Positions 55,041-58,046 of a stretch of DNA of 58,046 nt are shown here, piece by piece (position 1 is the first letter of the stretch; the number at the start of each line of letters is the position of its first letter). Where the stretch lies: positions 1-58,046 of the forward strand of contig JAFGJX010000118.1 in NCBI GenBank assembly GCA_016928865.1. The letters are read 5' to 3'. The notes under the pieces are model-generated. The model saw only the letters and a program-made list of their open reading frames with translations, was not told the origin of the DNA and made no database searches. Source of the stretch: Spirochaetota bacterium (GTDB taxonomy: Bacteria > Spirochaetota > UBA4802 > UBA5550). A program made the translations under genes and the position numbers.

Positions 55041-55067
55041 AAAGCGGTCCGGTTCGGACCGCTTTTT
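55041..55067 (+). terminator. Rho-independent terminator after flgE
   Basis: AAAGCGGTCCG and CGGACCGCTTT pair over GTT and run into Ts. It closes the fliK-flgD-flgE operon. Confidence 0.92.
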
Positions 55068-55087
55068 TTATCGGTGCTGCGCAGGAA

Positions 55088-55336
55088 TTAATGCGCTGGT
55101 GTCTCTTCAGCCTGTTCCGCCGGAGGCGTCTTTTTCTCGTAGGTGTTGATATTCAGCAGATCATAGACGAAGCAGTACCCGGTATAGGCCGAGTACAGGA
55201 CTATTGCCGCCAGCGCCAGAAGCACAAACAGGCCGAACCTGTTCGGCTCCAGGGAGAATATATTCATGATAAAACCAAGGCCGATAATGGTCCTGACGTA
55301 CCGATCAGAGGCTCCAACATTCCTTTTCATTTCCAT
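55088..55336 (-). CDS. DUF2892 small membrane protein
   Basis: 82 residues from the ATG at 55336 (GAGGGG ribosome site). The N-terminus MEMKRNVGASDRYVRTIIG is the DUF2892 signature, and one or two hydrophobic segments follow (FGLFVLLALAAIVLYSAYTG). The tail is charged (EKKTPPAEQAEE). Family members are small inner-membrane proteins, some fused to rhodanese domains; the function is unknown. It is convergent with flgE and isolated. Confidence 0.8.
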   Translation of the reverse strand: MEMKRNVGASDRYVRTIIGLGFIMNIFSLEPNRFGLFVLLALAAIVLYSAYTGYCFVYDLLNINTYEKKTPPAEQAEETPAH

Positions 55337-55697
55337 AGCGATCCCCTCGTGTATAATTATGGCCCCCGTAGCGGGGGATGTGCCGGTCAATAGCTTCGAG
55401 ATACCGGCGCGCTCATCAGTGACTGATGTTTTAAAATATTTAAAAATGTCCCATAATCTGCAACAAAAATTTTATTATTGACTATTTTTTTTACTCTAAC
55501 AATTTTTAGCATACGAATTATTCATAAGCGGTCAAAACCTTCGCTCCGGCGGTTTCAACGCGGCACGCGCAGGAGACGCCTCCACCGGCCTCCCTTCGAC
55601 AGGCTCAGGGCAGGTCGGCCCGCCTCCCCCGCTTACGGGTGAGGCGGTGGGAAACTCTTCGGGCGGGGGGTTTGGCGGCTTGAACACAGGGGACGCC
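55337..55697. other. Intergenic region with repeats before trpS
   Basis: It contains TTTTACTCTAAC (55489-55500, degenerate copy of the dispersed repeat) and a GC-rich half with the CCCTTCGACAGGCTCAGGG element (55592-55610). Open frames here translate to Pro/Glu-rich low-complexity peptides and are not genes. No promoter was identified. Confidence 0.6.
55592..55610. repeat. CCCTTCGACAGGCTCAGGG intergenic element
   Basis: The 19-bp imperfect palindrome CCCTTCGACAGGCTCAGGG lies in a GC-rich spacer. Read in frame on the minus strand it gives the CPEPVEG peptide, a common sign of this repeat type in environmental genomes. Confidence 0.55.
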
Positions 55698-56675
55698 ATG
55701 GCACGAATACTATCAGGCATACAGCCGTCAGGGACGCTTCACATTGCCAACTATTTCGCGATGATGAAGCGGATGATCGAATATCAGAATGACAACGAGC
55801 TCTTCTGCTTTATCGTCAACTACCACGCCATGACCTCGAACCAGGAGGGAGACCGCCTGCGGAACTACACGCTGGAAGCGGCCATGGACTTCCTCGCCCT
55901 GGGGCTCGACCCGGACAGGGCCTATTTCTGGGTCCAGTCGGACGTGCCTGAGGTGACGGAGCTGACCTGGGTCCTTTCGTGCCACACATCGCTCGGCCTG
56001 CTCGAGCGGAGCCACAGCTACAAGGACAAGGTGGCACGGGGGATTGTCCCCAACACGGGCCTGTTCACCTACCCGGTCCTCATGGCCGCAGACATCCTTC
56101 TCTACCAGGCGGAGATCGTTCCCGTGGGCAGGGACCAGAAGCAGCACGTGGAGATCACCCGGGACATCGCCATCCGCTTCAACAACCTGTACGGCGACAT
56201 CTTCACGCTTCCGGAACCCCGGATATCCGATGATGTGGCCGTGATACCGGGAACCGACGGGCAAAAGATGTCGAAGAGCTACGGAAACACCATCGACATC
56301 TTCGAAGACGAAAAATCGCTGAAGAAAAAAGTCATGAAGATCGTAACCGATTCCACGCCGGTAGAAGAGCCGAAAAACCCGGAGGTGTGCAATCTCTTCG
56401 CCCTGTACCGCCTCTTCGCCGCGCCGGACGCGGTCGAGACCATGCGCGTCCGCTACCTGAACGGCAGCGTCGGGTACGGCGAGGTCAAGAAGGAGCTGGT
56501 CGGTCTCATCCGCGACTATTTCGCGCCGTTCCGGAAGAAGCGCGAAGAGCTCGCCGGCGACCCGGGCGAGGTGATACGCATCCTCGCGAAGGGCGCGGAG
56601 AAAACCCGCGCGGTCGCTGTCACAACCATGGACCGGGTGAAAGAGGTCACGGGGTTGAAGTACGCGGGGAAATAG
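55698..56675 (+). CDS. trpS: Tryptophanyl-tRNA synthetase
   Basis: Charges tRNA-Trp. The start is the ATG at 55698 (MARILSGIQPSGTLHIANY), behind AGGGG; the frame upstream to 55647 is repeat DNA. The class I HIGH motif is the HIAN segment after PSGTL, and KMSKS is present in GTDGQKMSKSYGNTI. VPVGRDQKQHVEITRDIA is the family's conserved loop. 325 residues, standard length. A single-gene transcript is likely, followed by a hairpin element. Confidence 0.96.
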   Translation: MARILSGIQPSGTLHIANYFAMMKRMIEYQNDNELFCFIVNYHAMTSNQEGDRLRNYTLEAAMDFLALGLDPDRAYFWVQSDVPEVTELTWVLSCHTSLGLLERSHSYKDKVARGIVPNTGLFTYPVLMAADILLYQAEIVPVGRDQKQHVEITRDIAIRFNNLYGDIFTLPEPRISDDVAVIPGTDGQKMSKSYGNTIDIFEDEKSLKKKVMKIVTDSTPVEEPKNPEVCNLFALYRLFAAPDAVETMRVRYLNGSVGYGEVKKELVGLIRDYFAPFRKKREELAGDPGEVIRILAKGAEKTRAVAVTTMDRVKEVTGLKYAGK

Positions 56676-56701
56676 TTCGAAAGACGCCCCCTACCCTTGC
56701 T

Positions 56702-56739
56702 GAAAGGCCCCCTAAATCCCCCGGAGGGGGACTTTGGGT
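56702..56739. repeat. C-run/G-run hairpin element after trpS
   Basis: CCCCC and GGGGG pair over GGA, flanked by AAAGGCCCCCTAAAT and ACTTTGGGTTTTT. It may serve as the trpS terminator and belongs to the same repeat type as 32.3 and 43.4 kb. Confidence 0.6.
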
Positions 56740-56806
56740 TTTTCGTAATAATGAAATTATAATCTCTCGTAGAAGTGATTGGCGGAATAACGATCTTTAT
56801 TGCTTG

Positions 56807-57646
56807 TTATATTATTTTTCCTACAATTGCAAACTCCAAAGAATCACTTCTGTATTCCGAACCCGCCGCATCAGAGAATACCTCAACAATTTCAAGGCCA
56901 TTTTCTTCAAACTCAGTTTTCAATGCCTCCACACTGTAACATTGCAGCCAATTGTAAAAAACACGCATCCTTGATTTTTCAATAATTGTATATTTATCAA
57001 GAACAACCTTTTCCCTGTCATACTTGAAAGTATTTTGAAAAGAATAATAATCATCGGCTGACCAAAAATTCGATAACTGGTTAAACTCATAAACAGCGCT
57101 TTCTTCCCGATTATTATAAAAATTAAGGGAATACACATCGAGTACTATCGCGCCATCTGGTTTTAAAATCTTTTTAAATTTATTGAGCATGGTTTTTCTT
57201 TGATCCGGGCTTAAAGCACAATAATCGCACATGATCATGGTAATAAGATCGAATTTATTCGATGTTTCATATTCAAGATAATTTGTATTAATATAGTTAA
57301 TGCATAAATTTTCCTTTTTGGCTGTATCGCTTGCGTATTCAATGGATCTACCAGAAAAATCTATACCTGTTGTTTTAATCTTATTCCTTGCAAAACGGGT
57401 CGTATAAAGTCCCGGACCGCAGCCAAAATCAATAACTTCCGAATCAGCATTAAGATTAAAATGGCTTATAATCCATTCAACCGACCTGTTAATGAAATGG
57501 ATATTTCTCGAAGAAACATCCTTTGATTCATCCAAATGATACTCCAGCATCTTTCGGGATGTATGTTCATCGGCCCATAATTCAGAAGCGGTATAATACT
57601 CAAAAGGTTCAGGGCGTTTATTGATTTCAACCAATTCATTGAACAT
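56807..57646 (-). CDS. Class I SAM-dependent methyltransferase
   Basis: 279 residues. SAM motif I is VIDFGCGPGLYTTRFA, the second strand TTGIDFSGRSIEYA, and FDLITMIMCDYCALSP the post-II strand. LKPDGAIVLDVYSLNFY follows. The C-terminal part is a helix/strand insert typical of small-molecule methyltransferases; the substrate is unknown. The ATG at 57646 has GGAG 9 bp upstream. The gene is markedly AT-richer than trpS, as is the DNA upstream of it, suggesting acquisition. It is convergent with trpS. Confidence 0.87.
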   Translation of the reverse strand: MFNELVEINKRPEPFEYYTASELWADEHTSRKMLEYHLDESKDVSSRNIHFINRSVEWIISHFNLNADSEVIDFGCGPGLYTTRFARNKIKTTGIDFSGRSIEYASDTAKKENLCINYINTNYLEYETSNKFDLITMIMCDYCALSPDQRKTMLNKFKKILKPDGAIVLDVYSLNFYNNREESAVYEFNQLSNFWSADDYYSFQNTFKYDREKVVLDKYTIIEKSRMRVFYNWLQCYSVEALKTEFEENGLEIVEVFSDAAGSEYRSDSLEFAIVGKII

Positions 57647-58046
57647 GTATTCGGCTCCATTTATTGTGTATTAATCGAGGCTGCGGATGGTCGAAATGAA
57701 GTTCGGATATCGATTGCTTGCAACTAATTTTTGCCAAATTTCGATTTAAGATAAAATGCATCACCGTATGCGAACAAAAGTCAATGATAAAATATTTACA
57801 TCGTCATAATAAAAAAATTACAATAATTATATTTGTATACGCTTAGTCCATACAATAATGCAAACAACTACCTATTCAAAGAACCGCTTCCGCGATGTAC
57901 TCCAGTGCGAGATCAGCGCGTAGCGCTATCGAGCGGAAGGCATAAGATAGTTTCACACGAATTCAGAGGGCCATTTGTAATAGAACTAAGCCATCAAAAC
58001 GTCCGCGCGAATGCGCGGACAAACCAATCGGGCGTCTGTGTGAGCC
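57647..58046. other. Gene-free stretch at the window end
   Basis: AT-rich up to about 57870, with nothing recognisable beyond the methyltransferase's upstream DNA, then GC-rich. The last part contains a perfect hairpin at 58001-58020. No tRNA, ORF or repeat family member was seen. Confidence 0.5.
58001..58020. other. Perfect 8-bp hairpin
   Basis: GTCCGCGC and GCGCGGAC pair exactly over a GAAT loop, followed by AAACCAATC rather than a T run. It is not a typical terminator and might be the end of a repeat or mobile element that continues outside the window. Confidence 0.5.

Noticed and set aside
55532..55720. Minus-strand frame with Pro/Glu-rich CPEPVEG peptide
   Set aside because: It is the translation of an intergenic repeat and the trpS start region, not a gene.
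58001..58020. Terminator or attC site at the window end
   Set aside because: The hairpin has no T run, and the flanks lack the conserved attC boxes that would be needed.
1..58046. CRISPR array, tRNA or rRNA genes
   Set aside because: No regularly spaced direct repeats of CRISPR size and no tRNA-like or rRNA-like sequence were found by eye; the only regular array is the 21-bp coding repeat at 25.7 kb.

Overview
The window looks like a chromosome segment from a member of the Spirochaetota that carries lipopolysaccharide, closer to the Leptospira/Turneriella side than to Borrelia or Treponema. Three things point that way. The hook protein FlgE carries the lysine and cysteine that cross-link spirochaete hooks, at the same spacing as in Treponema. 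A FlhO-type rod protein and a fliK-flgD-flgE operon are present. There is also a complete dTDP-rhamnose set with an O-antigen ABC exporter, which LPS-free spirochaetes lack. The assignment comes from protein content only; no rRNA or tRNA gene was seen.

Layout. 1-4.6 kb: a dicarboxylate/amino-acid symporter (cut by the window edge), a class B penicillin-binding protein and a signal peptidase I with an unusual N-terminal extension. 4.9-9.8 kb: a helicase-associated-domain protein, three small or coiled-coil proteins of unknown role, and a LysM lytic transglycosylase. 9.9-12.7 kb: murA, a tandem ribbon-helix-helix protein and flgF. 12.8-19.4 kb: a histidine kinase, an O-methyltransferase, a 56-residue protein, and the nifU-nifS-ydcF-HAD operon with a clear promoter. 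19.7-37.1 kb: the surface-polysaccharide region. Its GC-rich half (GT4, rfbACDB, wzm) runs leftward from a good promoter at 37.2 kb into a clearly AT-richer half (3' part of wzt, two sulfotransferase genes, a broken beta-propeller gene, glycosyltransferases, methyltransferase). Two rightward genes (HAD-like protein, GT2) face it. 37.3-40.3 kb: an RNA methyltransferase, a HAD phosphatase and a chemotaxis receptor. 40.5-51.1 kb: a possible catabolic island with MFS transporter, class III aminotransferase, class II aldolase, FGGY kinase, NAD-dependent epimerase, a membrane-GAF-AraC regulator and a neutral-ceramidase lipoprotein. 51.6-55.1 kb: fliK-flgD-flgE. 55.1-57.6 kb: a DUF2892 protein, trpS and a methyltransferase.

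How the genes fit together. The polysaccharide genes can make dTDP-L-rhamnose, assemble a glycan, sulfate and methylate it, and export it through Wzm/Wzt. The 40-51 kb genes read as uptake plus kinase/aldolase/transaminase steps for an unidentified substrate, possibly controlled by the AraC-type membrane protein. The flagellar genes build and cap the hook.

The most unusual items are the sulfotransferase-glycosyltransferase fusion with a 21-bp repeat coil, the two-lesion beta-propeller pseudogene, the kinase/aldolase/aminotransferase cluster beside a ceramidase, the signal peptidase fusion, the tandem RHH protein, and several families of short dispersed intergenic repeats. No CRISPR array, transposase, integrase or prophage was found.
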